64,000 nt of DNA, taken from positions 25,361,657-25,425,656 of the forward strand of contig NC_046674.1 of NCBI RefSeq assembly GCF_003369915.1. The letters run 5' to 3'. The translations under genes and the position numbers were made by a program. Shown in pieces: positions 12,666-25,137 of the stretch. Origin of the DNA: Drosophila miranda (taxonomy: Eukaryota > Arthropoda > Insecta > Diptera > Drosophilidae). The notes beneath the pieces were generated by a model. That model was not told where the DNA came from, did not search any database, and saw only the letters and a program-made list of their open reading frames with translations. Positions within the stretch are counted from its first letter, which is position 1. Every line of letters begins with the position of its first letter.

Positions 12666-14292
12666 ATGAAAATGTGACGAATATTATTTGTGAATATCGG
12701 TTAGTTTTGAGTTTAGCTGTAATCATGGTACGGCCCTTGTTTCAGCTTGATCGTTTAAGATTTAATGGTAGGTAAGTGAACGCCAGACTGTCTGATGAAA
12801 AACAGAACGATATAAGGCGTATAAATCTATCTGCTCAGGAATCTCGTATGATCTCATGCGGATGGATTGCCGATTAAAATATCATAGTCATGCTGATTAA
12901 AATCAGCAGCCATCAGTTATCTCTGGCTGGTTCAATGTGCCTGCTGCAACCTCAGGGGCATTTCCTATGTCAGCACTGAGGCGAGCATTCCCAGCCGGTT
13001 GAATATACTTTGTGGCCGCGGCGTGGCTCTGACAGGTAAGCAAACAAAGGAAGTGCGAACGGTGTGGCGGCATATCCGGAGCCTGTAGCGCTTTTAATTA
13101 TAGAATTTTGACCAAGCCTGCGCTTGCTACTTGAGGTCTTTGCACGTTGCACCTTCTGCTGTGGTGCTGCTGAAATGTGGGCTGTCTATGAAATATTAAA
13201 GATAATTATAATCATTGGCAAAATGAAGTTATAGACCCTTTACTGAAACTTCTTAGCTAAAGTATAAATTACAGCTGGTTATAACCGAAACATAACTTTA
13301 ATCTTTGAAAATGCCTTCTACCGGAAACCGTTTTGATCCGCGTAATTTTCAATAATGTTGGATACAATTTGATTGAATTCACCTCCGAGCCCTTCGTAGC
13401 AATCTTTTATCCAAACACAATGAGTTGCAGCCTGAGCCTCATCCCCTTAACAAGGAAATGCCGTCAGTTGTTCGATACTCCCTTGACAAAGATTCTATCT
13501 CGTTTCCCCGGTTCCTTCCAAGCAATTTGTAAACCATCAAATCGCGTTAAATGCTCTTTTCCGGCCGCGGCATCTTTCCCTTTTATCTACCCATTCATCT
13601 GGCTGCGAAAGAGGAGAAACATGTCATTGTTTTTTGTTGTTTTTGTTTTGTCTTGGTAAGCGGATTCGCTTAGGCTGACGGAGATTCCCGAGTCTTTTTC
13701 CTCTTTCCCTTGTGGCTTGCACCTCGGACAGGTACAAGGACGACACATGGCTCGATAAGGATCCAATCGTTTGCGCTTCTTCCTTCCTATTGATTCGTTT
13801 TCCTCTGGGCTGTTCCTTTGTACGGCTCTGAGAACGAAAACGGTAAAGAAGGCTGTCATCCGTCCATAAGAGCAACTTCAGTTCCTCATGGAGTTATGCA
13901 AACGGTTTTCCCCTAATTTTCCTTAATTTGTCACCAACAAAACACACTTCATGCTTCATGCTGCGCCTCGCCGACAACTTCCGTCGCAGCCATTCAGCCA
14001 ATAAGTACAAATGACAAGACCCCGTGTCTAATGAGCTCGGCCATTTCACAGTAGCCAGGTTAGGTCAGATCTGACCCATTCGTGGTCTGTTCATAAAATG
14101 TCTGAAAAATGAGCATGTAATTTACGAGCTGTTGTTGAGCCCACACTCCCGGAAAATCTATTTCGATTTTTATTAGTTAAAGAAACTGGGAACTGGAACT
14201 CAACTGCAACTGCAACTGGCTGAGAGCGTAATGAGGCATTTAAAATCGTTTCCGCTCGGAATTGAATACATTAAAATATTTATTTGTCATTG
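12666..14292. other. Non-coding stretch
   Basis: No exon, RNA gene or clear repeat is seen. Open frames at 13.3-13.9 kb overlap one another on both strands and show no protein character. Confidence 0.5.
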
Positions 14293-15085
14293 TTACCAAC
14301 AAAACCGTCTTAGCGTAGACATTGTAGTGGGCCCCATATTATCCTTTTTAACCATTTTCACTAGAATGAGGCCTAGTTCATATAGGGATTGAACCGAGAT
14401 GTCAATGAAAGTAGGAAACAAGGCAGTGTTGGGACTAGGATGAAAGAGTAATAGTATATAATATATATGTATAAAGTATATATCTAATTGTCGTTTGTGC
14501 ATGTAAACTTTTCTGGAATTTTTGCTGGCCACTTCAAAACCTTCAGTAGTTGGAGACATGGAGCAGAGCATTGTCCTGTTGAAATGTCCACGAATCGCCA
14601 TAATATTTTCCCCCAAAATCAATAAGAACTTCGTCTAATGGTTGAAAATATTTTCTGACGCCTATTTTGGGGCCCTAATATCCCTATTTTTCAGTCATCA
14701 GTGAAGATGTTATTTTTTCCACTCTGAGTCCCAAAACGGTTGAGTTTCAGTAAAGTGACATTCGCCCCACTTTATGTCAGGGAAGTAGCTGAAATTTTAC
14801 TATCCTTTTTCGTGGGAAACGTTCTGATCAGCCCTCAAAATTGTTTGCACTCGACGCTTTGGTACAGGGAGGAGCCAGTTCGTGACAAATTTGTACGGAG
14901 CTCTGGTTTTCTTTAACGGCCAAGCTTTTATACGCCGCTTATCGTGTTCTTGCAGTAATGGAGTGTGCCCCGGGCGAGGTGTTTTCCCGTTACTTTTTGG
15001 ATCTTTTAAAAAAGTTTGGATTGTAAAATATCTTCTGCTCATTTTGGTAACGATTTCCTGTAGTGGCATTTTGCGAGAAGTTTAA
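14293..15085 (-). pseudogene. Degraded Tc1/mariner-type transposase
   Basis: Read on the minus strand, the right half (about 15069-14800) encodes a Tc1 N-terminal DNA-binding region, with phrases like TPLLQEHDKRRIKA and PVPKRRVQTILRADQ. Further left is GDSWTFQQDNALLHVSN (about 14615-14560), the block holding the second catalytic Asp of the DDE domain, then a weak C-terminal match. Stops and frameshifts separate the pieces, so it cannot make transposase. Terminal repeats were not identified. Cut-and-paste DNA transposons of this type insert at TA. Confidence 0.75.
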
Positions 15086-15803
15086 ATTTGTGCATACCTG
15101 ATTAACACAATAAACTCACTTTAAACGCAAGCAAAACCAATCAATTTGATGCGACCACTAATTTAAGATCAATGATTTCGTTCAGCATTACGAGGTGCGA
15201 GAGCTTTTATGAAATAATAACGGAACCTAATTCGTTTTTGTACTGCACTTTGTTATTGCAAGCAAGGTGAGCTTTTTGCACGATCAAACCCAACGACGAA
15301 GTTCTGGCAGCAGATCATAAACATTGTAGGCATAAAGCTTTTAGACTCGAAAGCTGAGAGCTATTCCAATGAGGTTTTTTTCTTTCAGAAAATCACAGTG
15401 TAGTCGGCGGATCGGCTCCACAGGCCCACATCAACAAAGAGAGTGCATCTTTGGTAATCTTTCCCTTTTGTTTTTCTGTATAGTTTTAGGTTTTCTTTTG
15501 AAAAATTAAAGCTCATTTTTGTTCGTCCCATTCATCTAATTTCAAGCGTAAAGCTTGGCATAACTTCTTTGATATCAATTCTTCTACTCAAAGCGAGGAA
15601 TATAGGAATAAAATTCGTTTCCTTCTGTCTGTTAAGGTACTTTGGCACAACCCCTGCCAATAGCCAAATTTTCTGAAGTTTCCTCCGCTGTGAGTCCTCT
15701 GGAGCAACAATCAATCATAATTCTTTCCTAGTTTGTCAAGAAACTTCGCTTCACCTGGAGTTCGAAGGGAAGTTGGCGTTGTCTGTTATCGCAATGCAGT
15801 CAG

Positions 15804-15880
15804 GCAGTGCCAGTGCCAGTGCCAGTGCCTTGCCAGTGTCAGTGCCTTGCCAGTGCTAGTGCCATCCCAGTGCCAGTGTC
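15804..15880. repeat. CAGTGC-type minisatellite
   Basis: About a dozen copies of a 6-bp CAGTGC unit with small variations (CAGTGCC, TTGCCAGTG). It opens reading frames of PVPVP or QCQCQ type on the + strand that are not taken as genes. Confidence 0.8.
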
Positions 15881-17189
15881 ACAAAGAGAAGCAGAAGCAT
15901 CAGCTAAGTTCCAACAAAAGCTATTGACTTTCAGGTGGAGGTGTGGCGCATTGGTCTTGGTTTCGGTCGCACTGCACATAAAGTTGAGGGAAAAAGAGCG
16001 CCAGGGGAATAGCAACAATAACGGAGGACGAAAGCTGATAAGCATGAAAACGGAAACTCGCACACCGACAGGACAGAGCACAGCCATGAAAGAAGAAGGC
16101 CGGGAGCCTGAGCAGGGCAGAAATGCAACAGTTTGCCAAGGGATATTGACGGACCGAAGCTGGGTTGAGTTGCTGCCAATGCCATTGAAGGAATTCCCCG
16201 GCGTGTCCTGGCCTCTGTTTGTGTGTGGCCGCATGAAAACCCGATAACGCTGTGTTGATATGCAGGAACTCTTGCTGTTTATACCAGCCTCATGTGCACA
16301 CATACACGAACAAAATCGTTTGCAGTGGTATCTGTGCACGGCGTGAAGATGGAGGAGCCGCGCTGAACGCGCTAACATATGATTGTCGTCTGCCTCCACC
16401 GAACATAAAACGGGATAAAGGATAACGAAGCGCAAATTTCAAATAATCATGAATATTACATGAGCTGCAAAAGTAGACAAACGTTCCGCAGACAACGCAC
16501 ACACACACACACACACACACGCAGATACATGCACACTGGGGCAAGGAAAGGATACGCCACGGAATCCGGTTAGTCCGATCCTGCTACTGTTTCTCGCCAG
16601 GCTTCTCTTTTCTTTTTTTTAGCGACGATTTAAATAAAAATCATTCACACGTCCCAAATTATTTATTAATGTACATACATACATACATACTCGTGGTATG
16701 TATGCAAAAATCGGTAAAGGCGTTTGGAGTAAGGGGCAGGAGAGAAAGGTAGAGAGACCTACATATGGTGAAAGAGGTTACCGAACTGTTTAAAATCTCA
16801 AGATTTGATATTTTTCGTGTTGTATCCGGGTGTTTCCTGTCGAGGATGGGGAATAAGACATTGACAAGGGGTTGCTACCCCTGGATCCTGTCTGCAAATC
16901 GATTGAACGTTTTGCTTTGTTTGGTTTTCCCTCATTCAATGCGATTATTCAAATGTGATTCCTTCAGTTATCCCTCTGAGGAATTTTAAAAATTTGAACT
17001 TTTTCCATCTTGGGCAGAATTTTTGAATTATCATTATTTTACCGATATCTTAAGGGACGACTTTAATCCTTAATTCTTTATTTTGCAGCCTGTGAATAAT
17101 ATATTCGCTGTCTGGCATCAGGGTCCTTAAAGCACGCACCTCCGCAAAGGAGCAACCCACTCGAGTTGACTGATAGCACCCTCCGACTA

Positions 17190-17214
17190 CCCCCCCCCCC
17201 CCCCCCCCCCCCCC
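17190..17214. repeat. 25-base C homopolymer within a short tandem duplication
   Basis: A run of 25 C interrupts a repeated phrase ACCCTCCGACTAC, which recurs right after the run. The length in this assembly may be inexact. Read on the other strand it is a G run. Confidence 0.8.
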
Positions 17215-20200
17215 GACTGCACCCTCCGACTACACCCTCCTCCGTGTGTGAATGTGCGTTCAATGAGAAGCCGGCAATGAGCTTGCAATAATGTGATAAG
17301 CGCAACGGAAATGAAAATAAGTATAAATGCAAGTGCAAAGGAAGCGGTGACACAGGCACACAAAGGGAAAAATATAAACAGAGCGGGAGCGGAAGTTGCA
17401 ACAACAACCAGAACAGCAAAAAGCCCGAGGAGCACTTAAAGGCGAGAGGAGGTGCCACCGTGAACTTCAATAACAGTACGCAGAGCGGCAGAGAGGCAGA
17501 GAGGCAGAGAGGCAGAGAGGCAGAGCTGCAGACTGCAGACAGTGACGGAGCCAAAGAGATGGGGACAGCAGGGGAGCTCGTGTGCGGATCATCAGGCAAT
17601 AAAAGCAGAATTGCCGGTGGAGTCAGGACCTCTGCACTCACCCTCTTGCATCCGCCTGCTCACATGTGGTGCTTTTTGCCGCAATTATTTTTATTGGTTC
17701 GGGGCAAAAATTTACGTTTCATATTTCCCGGCTGCACCGAAGCGACTTACGGGAATGGCGTTAATTTCGTTATGGAAAATTTCAACGACTTTACACGAGA
17801 GCATGTGCGGCAACCAGACCAGCTTGATGGGAAACCGATTGATGAAAGGGGAAAGGGTAGTTGGCACTGCGGCGCCACTGCACACAATAGAGCTTAATAT
17901 TGAAAAGTTTCGAGAATCTTAATTAAAGGTTATACCCGTAAAGACCTTCTTTAATTATGGGTATTTGTGCGGCAGTGGTGCTAAGTGGATGAACCAAGGA
18001 CACACGGCTACGGCGGGGTCATGTAAATTTGATCTCAACGCTTGAATGTTCTAATGCGCCACAAATGAGTACTTTGACTTATTTGCTTTTATTGAATTCC
18101 CCGGTAAATATACATATATGTAATTAATTAATCCATTAACCTATCCTATGAAATTTCAATATGCACTCAATATTTATTTATTGACCACTTTATATGACAT
18201 ATTTCGTTTATTCGATATACACTACATGCAGACATACTAACATCATTAATCAATGTACATTCAACAGACCAGCGCAAAAACCGAAGGAATTCGCACTTAT
18301 TTCATAATTAAACAACAAAAACCAATTAAATTTAACTTAATCAAATTACAAATTGACAATTTGAAATGCAGAATCATCTACTTTACGTTCAAGCCCCTAC
18401 CATTGAACGAATACATTTCAACTGAAACTCAATCGAGCTCATCGAGTATCGACATCTTTTAATGCCTCGGACGCAATCAATAAAAATACGTGTGAAAGAG
18501 GGCGGAGGGCATTACACACTGCCTGAACAGGGCCGTGGGAATGGGCAGTCTTAATAAAAAATGTAAATTTGTGTAGAAAAATTCTACACAATAAATACAA
18601 ATTGGATGAAATGTCAAGGCATTAGACAAGAGAGTAGACTACTGAAAGATGAAAGACCATAGGGAGATAGGGAGCATGGAGGTTAGAGTGAACCCAAGCG
18701 CGTGAAATGTGAATCGAAAATTGCCTATGGACCTGGAAATCTTCCATGAGCTACTATGTACACCAAGGAGTACATACTCATTAAATATTCAGTTATATAA
18801 TTCTTGTAGCTTTATTTACATCTTGCTGTCTCTCAGAACTTGTGAAAGGGAAAATCGAGTTGGGTCCATCCCAAAAGCCTTCCCACGCCTCATCGGTAGC
18901 TAAAACATGGCACAAATTCAATGGCATGCCAGCGTCCCTGACCAAGTTTAAGTTGGGAACTCACGTAGGCCCTGTGACCCCCGGCTATCTGTCACCCCGT
19001 AGATGCCTGCTGTTTCGGTGGAGCGACATTATCCATTCTCTATTCGCTGTCGGTAAAAATTACGCACATTTAGCTGGTCGCCGTCGGCCAATGATGTTTT
19101 CAGCGCGTTGTCCTTTGCTTCCTCTTTTTTGTTCGTCTCGATAGCCAGAGGAGGGACATGAATGTTTAAAGAACTCGCAGAGCTCATCGCTGAGATGCTG
19201 GGAGAGTAGGGGACTGGAGGTAGCAAGCACACGCACAATGAATAATTTAAAGACCCGAGAGTTCTGGCATCATCAAATAAATGCCAAATGAGCAATCAAA
19301 GTGCCATGAAAGTCTACATAAGCAGAGCCTTCAACTGATGAGAAGCCGTAAAAAATTATATGCAAGAAGTATCAAAGATGAGAAGAGGAGTGGAGGAGTA
19401 GAGGAGCAGAGGAAGCAATGAAGCGCGTAAACAGCAAACAAAACCGAAGAAAATCATTACGGGTTTTAAAACGAATAAATAATATAAAACAAGCAGAAAG
19501 ACTATCTTTGGGGAACACGCTTTCGATAGACCTGCACATGTCCTTATGACAGCTTTATGATCCGATTTTGATCTTCTTGAGCTCAGCAATTCTGTTGTGA
19601 TTTTTTACTTTGAGTAGAGCAAATATAATTTATTATAGAGTAGTGCCTGCTTATCTGCATCTCAGCAGATACCACTAGGTTTTTTTAGAGGTGAAAAAGA
19701 AAAACACTTTTTATTCGTAACTTGTGTATGACACACCATGTTTTGAAGATCTTTTCTATTTAAAGAAGTAATGAATTCAGATAGTTGTTACGTTAGTCCC
19801 AAAATCATTGAACTTTCAACTTGGTTGGGTGTTTAATGGGTGGTATTACTGTTCTGCTCTTTTAACTTTCATGAGTATTGGTGGATGAACTAGGAGAAAT
19901 TTATCAAACAGTTCTCACAATAGGTTATAACAGGTACTTAAAACTTTAAAAAAGTCAGTTCATCTAAAAAAATACTATTTTCAGAATTCATTGAAAGTTT
20001 AATAAAACCAATGACATGTAAATTTATGACTTTTTTGGGAAAACCTATTAAAATATTTGTTGGTATTTTTATACTCATGTTTTCTTTAACGTTAACGTTC
20101 TATTATTTCCTATAAGAAAGAAGATTCTTTAAAAATTCCAGAAAATTGGCCGAACTTTGGTTAACGGTATATTTGTAATCTTTTATTTCCTCGAAATTCG

Positions 20201-22300
20201 GTAACGTACGTTAGATGGCTCCGCGGACTTAAAGCAAAACAAAAAAAAAACAAGAAAGGATTTTATATTTAACAACTCTGAAATTTAACACTGAATATTT
20301 CTTGTATATGCACTAAAAATCTTTTACAGATAGTCCTACCCTATTCGCAGAGCTTGGCCATTTTTTACACCAGCCTCAAAAACCAATTCTGTTTTTGGTA
20401 ACGTAACATCGGGTCACATTTTGGCTCATATCTTCAAAATCGTAAGCTCGATTATTGTCAGTGAACTATTGTGAATATAGAGCTACCAATAACTCTATAA
20501 ATAGAACAAGTTATGTTTAAAAATGTGACTTTTTTATAACTTTTTGAAACATTCTTTCGTACGAATGAAACGCAACGTCAGAATGCAGATGCCTATTTAT
20601 CAATATTTTAAGAAAAGTTTGGTATCACATTTAATATTCCACGCTTCCGTTTCGAACTCGTTCCCTGGTGTTCTTTCAATACCGCTTATAGTGGCGGCCC
20701 AATAAATTCGTTAGTAGTATTAACCCCTTTCCCACTACCCTGCAGCAACGAATAACTTAAAGTTGAGGGTCATAAAACTTGCGTAGAGTCAGAATTTTCT
20801 TATTAAACTTATTGTTTTATTCGTTTTTTGTGTCTTTTCACTCAAACATACTTCTGAGCAAGTTATATACAAAAATGCTGCAGTTTTCCTCAGTTTCTAG
20901 AGCCAACTTCAGCTGCACGAGGAGTTCAGAAATACATAGGAGCATTTTTCTTTCTCAACTCTCGGTTTGAGCAGACAAGAGGCAGAGCTGGCACAGTTGT
21001 ACATACCAATTGCTTATATTTCGACCATATGGTGCTTTGTGTATGGTACCCGGTCCTCAGACCCGACTCCTGCCCCCTTTGTCTTTCTCTGGATGTACAT
21101 TTGGTGGCATTTATGGAACATTTGGTGCCCTGTTTTGTTTAAATAATATTTATCCATTGAAACGATGTCAATAATGGTATTATATCTAAATTTAATTATG
21201 CTTGTTATTATGTCATTTGCCTAAACATAATAAGCTACCTAATCATAGCCCAAATAAAGTTGAACCAGTGGTTCAACCATTCCAGTGGCTCTGAGAATAA
21301 AACACGGAGCCCTGAGACCAATCCCAGGAAAACTTTAATCCCAAACAAATTTGCAAAATATTTGACCTCGAATCGAAATGACCTATTGCCAGTTGTGTAT
21401 GTGTGTTGGGGCTCTGGCCTGGTGCTCGGCGCACAACAATATCTGTTTAATGAAAGGCAATATTCCTATCTTTGAGACTATGCTTATTGTCTATGATGCA
21501 AATAGAAGCAGCATTGTGCGCGGCATATGAACCGATACTGTAGTAGAAATATGTGGTCTTTCAGGGACGTGATGCAGTGAATACGCACCATATGTACATA
21601 CATCCACACATATGTATGTACGTATGTATGTATATGAAACGTGAACTGCACTTTTAGCTTACTTGGCCAAAAGCCAATTTTCAGACAAAACGCATGCCAA
21701 ATTTGCCGAAACGAAACGAAACGAAACACGAGAAATAGCTAAATATTTTATGATATCGATGAGGGAGGCTGTCGCTGTCTGGTCCACAGAGAAATCCCAC
21801 AAACAGGCAAATATGAGTACAAACAGAGTTTGTGGCTCCTTCGTGCCGCTCGAAAAGCAGTTCAGCAATTTCAGTGCCAGTTAGCGTTAACTGTATTCAA
21901 ATGTGCTTTTTATACACATTTTGGGCTAAGAATTCCTTCTGAATTGCATGCCAGTTAAGGTTTTATTTATATGTGTATGTATATTGTAGCATGACACACA
22001 TACAGACATATAGTGGATGCAAATAGCTAGTTTGAGAAATCAATATTTGTAGTTTTATAGAAATAAATACAAGTATTATACGATATATAAACAGCTACAT
22101 GGAATTTTGTAACTTTTTTTATGACAGATCTACAAGAAAGCGTATTTCGTATTCCGTATACCACTGATCCTCGTTTATTGTTGCGATTTTTTGATATTTT
22201 GTGAAATATGACTCCAGTTGCGTGAGGTCCAGGGTAGGGTAGGGTAGGCTACTGTTTTCCCCCTCCACAGTTTATATTGTACATATTTCCCCATGGAAGC

Positions 22301-22810
22301 CTAAAAGTATTCTTTATTCCCCACTACAAAAGCTTTAAACTCACCTGCGCTCAGCTGATGGTGGCCACTCCCACTCCCACTACCACCAGTGCTGGCTGCA
22401 GCTCCACCTCCACCTCTACCAGAAGCAGGTCTAGAACCAGGACCAGCACCAGCACCACCTCCACCGTCTCCTCCGCGCTCTGCGCCATTGAGTGCCTCAA
22501 TGGTAGAACGCTTCTTGCCCCTCCAGACGCTGACGCCACAGCACTCGGCACAGCAGCAGAAGACAAAGCCCAAAATCAGTAGTGTCCAGGCGGAAACCAT
22601 TAGCACAATGGTCGAGGTGGATCGATAGCTGGAGTTCTCTTCCTCAAACAGCGCCAGCCTGCTGTCTGCCGTGCGATTGTCATAGCTCCCGCTGGGGTCC
22701 AGGGCCTTGGCATAGAAACCGTCCACATTGGCCAGGGCCGCATAACTGCTGCCCACCGTGAGCAGATAGGGCTGAACTTTGGTCAGACGAACTACTGTGA
22801 AGTTCGACAT
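22301..22810 (-). CDS. Small single-pass membrane protein, first coding exon
   Basis: ATG at 22810 opens a frame of 169 aa. There is no cleavable signal. A short N-terminal part with Asn sequons (Asn 3, 45, 59) leads to a membrane segment at about 67-89 that ends in a cysteine cluster (FCCCAECC). A basic stretch (WRGKKRS) and a Gly/Ala/Ser-rich tail follow. The layout recalls the comm-like genes nearby, but there is no clear sequence match and I do not recognise the gene. A near-perfect donor, CAG|GTGAGT, lies at 22345/22344, so the true exon probably ends at residue 156 in phase 1 and the last 13 codons would be intron. The next exon is not identified; one acceptor (GAAAACAG, ending 22252) would add about 24 residues. 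Confidence 0.6.
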   Translation of the reverse strand: MSNFTVVRLTKVQPYLLTVGSSYAALANVDGFYAKALDPSGSYDNRTADSRLALFEEENSSYRSTSTIVLMVSAWTLLILGFVFCCCAECCGVSVWRGKKRSTIEALNGAERGGDGGGGAGAGPGSRPASGRGGGGAAASTGGSGSGSGHHQLSAGEFKAFVVGNKEYF

Positions 22811-24025
22811 GATTGCAGCTTAGTAACTCAATCAGTCAGTCAGTCAGTCAATCACTCACTCACATAGGCAGCCAGCGAATCAATATGCCAATTTATTATA
22901 ATAAAAACGTATTTTGCTACACGAAATATAGCGAAACGAGCAACTGCCTCGCGAAACGTGACTGTTTCTTAGGTTACCCGCCAGCAACTGGGCAACTGGG
23001 CAACTCGGCAAATGGGCAACAGAGAAAAACGACATCCTCTACATTTTCATATATTTATATACGTATTTTGTTCTTCCTTCTCGATGTGGATTGGCTTATT
23101 TGTCGGTGTGTGAAAATGCCCTGGGAACACCACAAGAGCAGCAACAACAGACGGCAGTGGTCTCCAAATTTTGTCTCTGCCGGCTTTATGCCTGCAATCT
23201 TCGTTATCACGTTGTGTATTTAAGCAGATAGATGGAGAGACAAACAGACGGATATACGGATAGACGGATAGACAGGCGGCAGCGCCAGCGTCAGCGACAG
23301 AGACAGAGTCAGAGACAGAATCTCATCTCTTGTTTAAACAATATGGTATATGTGTTAACGCCTGCGTGCGAGTCTATCCAGCTGGGCCTGTTTTCAGGTT
23401 TTCTTTTTATTAATTTTTGACTGACTTTTGTTTAATTGCGAGAGTTGCCACGACTGTGGGGGGAAACCAAAACGGCTTTGGCGAGAGCGGTTCGCGGTGA
23501 TCGTCAGAGCTGCAGCTTTTAGGGCCAGCTATCCGTACAGTTATGAGGGGCCTGTATAATTATCACATTTATGACTAAATTCTGCTAAATTTGTATTATA
23601 TTTACAATACAACGTCATCTGAAAGGTTTATTTTTATCACCCGTTCTAGGTACTATTATTATTATTATGGCCAGTGTCTGTTCACTGCGTTTGCTGTTGT
23701 CCGGGGCTTTTGGAAAAATGTTCGGCTCCGCTCTGGGCTGTGGTATGCGCTAGACCGCACATGTACCTCTTTTCTATGTTAATATATAGATCATCAACCT
23801 TCAATGATTTGGTAAACATATAACCAATATTTTTTATTTATATTTTCCAAAGGAATGGGCAATTAAAGAATGGTTTGAAATCGTATTAAAAGTCCTCTTT
23901 GCCTTATTGTAAATTTGTTGCCATTTATCGAAAAAAATCCATATATATAATTAACAGGCTTAAGCAACTCATGTGACAGTAGAGTTTTCTTTTAAATGGG
24001 TTTATGTTATACCAATAGATATTAA
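22811..24025. other. Non-coding stretch upstream of the 22.8 kb gene
   Basis: It begins with AGTC repeats next to the minus-strand start codon, probably 5' UTR and promoter of that gene, then AGAC/GACAGA repeats near 23.23-23.32 kb. No exon is supported. Confidence 0.45.
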
Positions 24026-24715
24026 TGGGACTCGAATCAGGGATTCAGCAAACCAAATAAAATATGGTTAGAAGGTGATGGAAATCTTCAAGAGCATCCT
24101 CGATATCCTGATTCAAATGCCGAACAAAAATGCCCAATCATCAGTAATACAATCACAATCACAAAATCCGCTAAAATAGCTAAAGGATTACTAACCAAAC
24201 AACTACCATATCACGATGAAAATCATATCAAAAAACATTATTACTATTTGGATGCAAAAGAAGACTTAACCTGTGCCTTGTGCAGTCTCGAGAGAAAATT
24301 TGATAATATTAAACATAAATTTGAGTTCTACAAGTATGTGTTAATAGTAATTGCAATCATTTTGTGGTGACTGCTAGACTGCTCTTTTTCGTGTAAACTA
24401 CGTGACACCCGAACTGTTCAGACCCGCTAAACAAAGATTCGTATTGGATGCATACACAAAAGATCAACGAGAAAGGTAAACTTAATGATCAGGAATGAGT
24501 AGCGTATAGACTCAGATGGCTTTAAAGGATTCACAAAGACAGGAAACTCTAGAAATGTTTGGATAAATACTTGTTTTGTAGATTTAAGATATACGATACC
24601 AGATTGCGAACACTCTTACTCTTCTCAAAGAGTACAGAGGTTTACTGGTGGATCTGCACGAAATGTATTTAGCCAGAGGGAAGCACATATGTACTTATAT
24701 GTAGTACATGATTAG
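24026..24715 (+). other. Unexplained open region, possible multi-exon gene fragment
   Basis: Three open blocks can be joined in one frame with usable splice signals: 24026-24333 (donor AA|GTATGT), 24422-24475 (acceptor TGTTCAG, donor AG|GTAAAC) and 24553-24715 (acceptor CTCTAG, stop TAG). The joined frame is about 174 codons and has no start, so a 5' exon would be missing. The product would contain KEDLTCALCSLERKF and NTCFVDLRYTIPDCEHS. I recognise no family. The third block is open further upstream (from about 24502) in the same frame. Alternatives are a decayed transposon gene or chance openness in AT-rich DNA; the first block of 114 open codons in about 35% GC argues mildly against chance. 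Confidence 0.3.
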
Positions 24716-25013
24716 AATCTATAGCCGAGTCATACGAACGCTCTTTTGAGTGCATACTTTTAGGATGAATTCGCAGATGAAGTTTGTTTTCACTTTTTGC
24801 CATTGTCCTACTACCAGACACGTGTGTCTCGGCTCAAACGTTTCCCATCCCCTGGCTTAAGTGGCACTTTTAATAAATAGCGAAGTTATACGCTGCACGC
24901 CCACTAAAACAATTTTTGGCACGCTTCCTAAGAACACACGAATACCCCTTCAAGAACCCCTTGTTAACCCTTAACTGAGGATATGTGGGGGTCCTGGAAG
25001 AACTTATATTAAA

Positions 25014-25044
25014 GTAGTAGTGGTAGTAGTAGTAGTAGTAGTAG
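25014..25044. repeat. TAG/GTA trinucleotide repeat
   Basis: About ten copies of GTA with one GTG interruption, just downstream (minus strand) of the mucin-like gene. No function is evident. Confidence 0.8.
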
Positions 25045-25137
25045 AGAGCATTGAAGTGTTTATTGTTTTTCATTGAAAGGATTTAAAAATGGGTTAGTCT
25101 TCAGAGGTATCCGTGTCCGTGATTGTCCGTGATTATT

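Larger units (their letters stand above)
15086..22300. other. Long non-coding stretch, 15.1-22.3 kb
   Basis: No gene is supported. It contains a CAGTGC-type minisatellite (15804-15880), an (AC)n tract (16497-16520), CATA/TATG repeats near 16.67 kb, a 25-base C run (17190-17214), and a very AT-rich block (19.6-20.7 kb) that may be old transposon DNA but matches no family I recognise. A GGGTAGGGTAGG repeat lies at about 22.23 kb. Downstream exons of the 22.8 kb minus-strand gene may lie here unseen. Confidence 0.5.

Noticed and set aside
17078-17641. 187-codon minus-strand frame rich in Leu, Ser and Gly
   Set aside because: The composition comes from the C homopolymer and GAGGCA repeats; there is no domain or splice structure.
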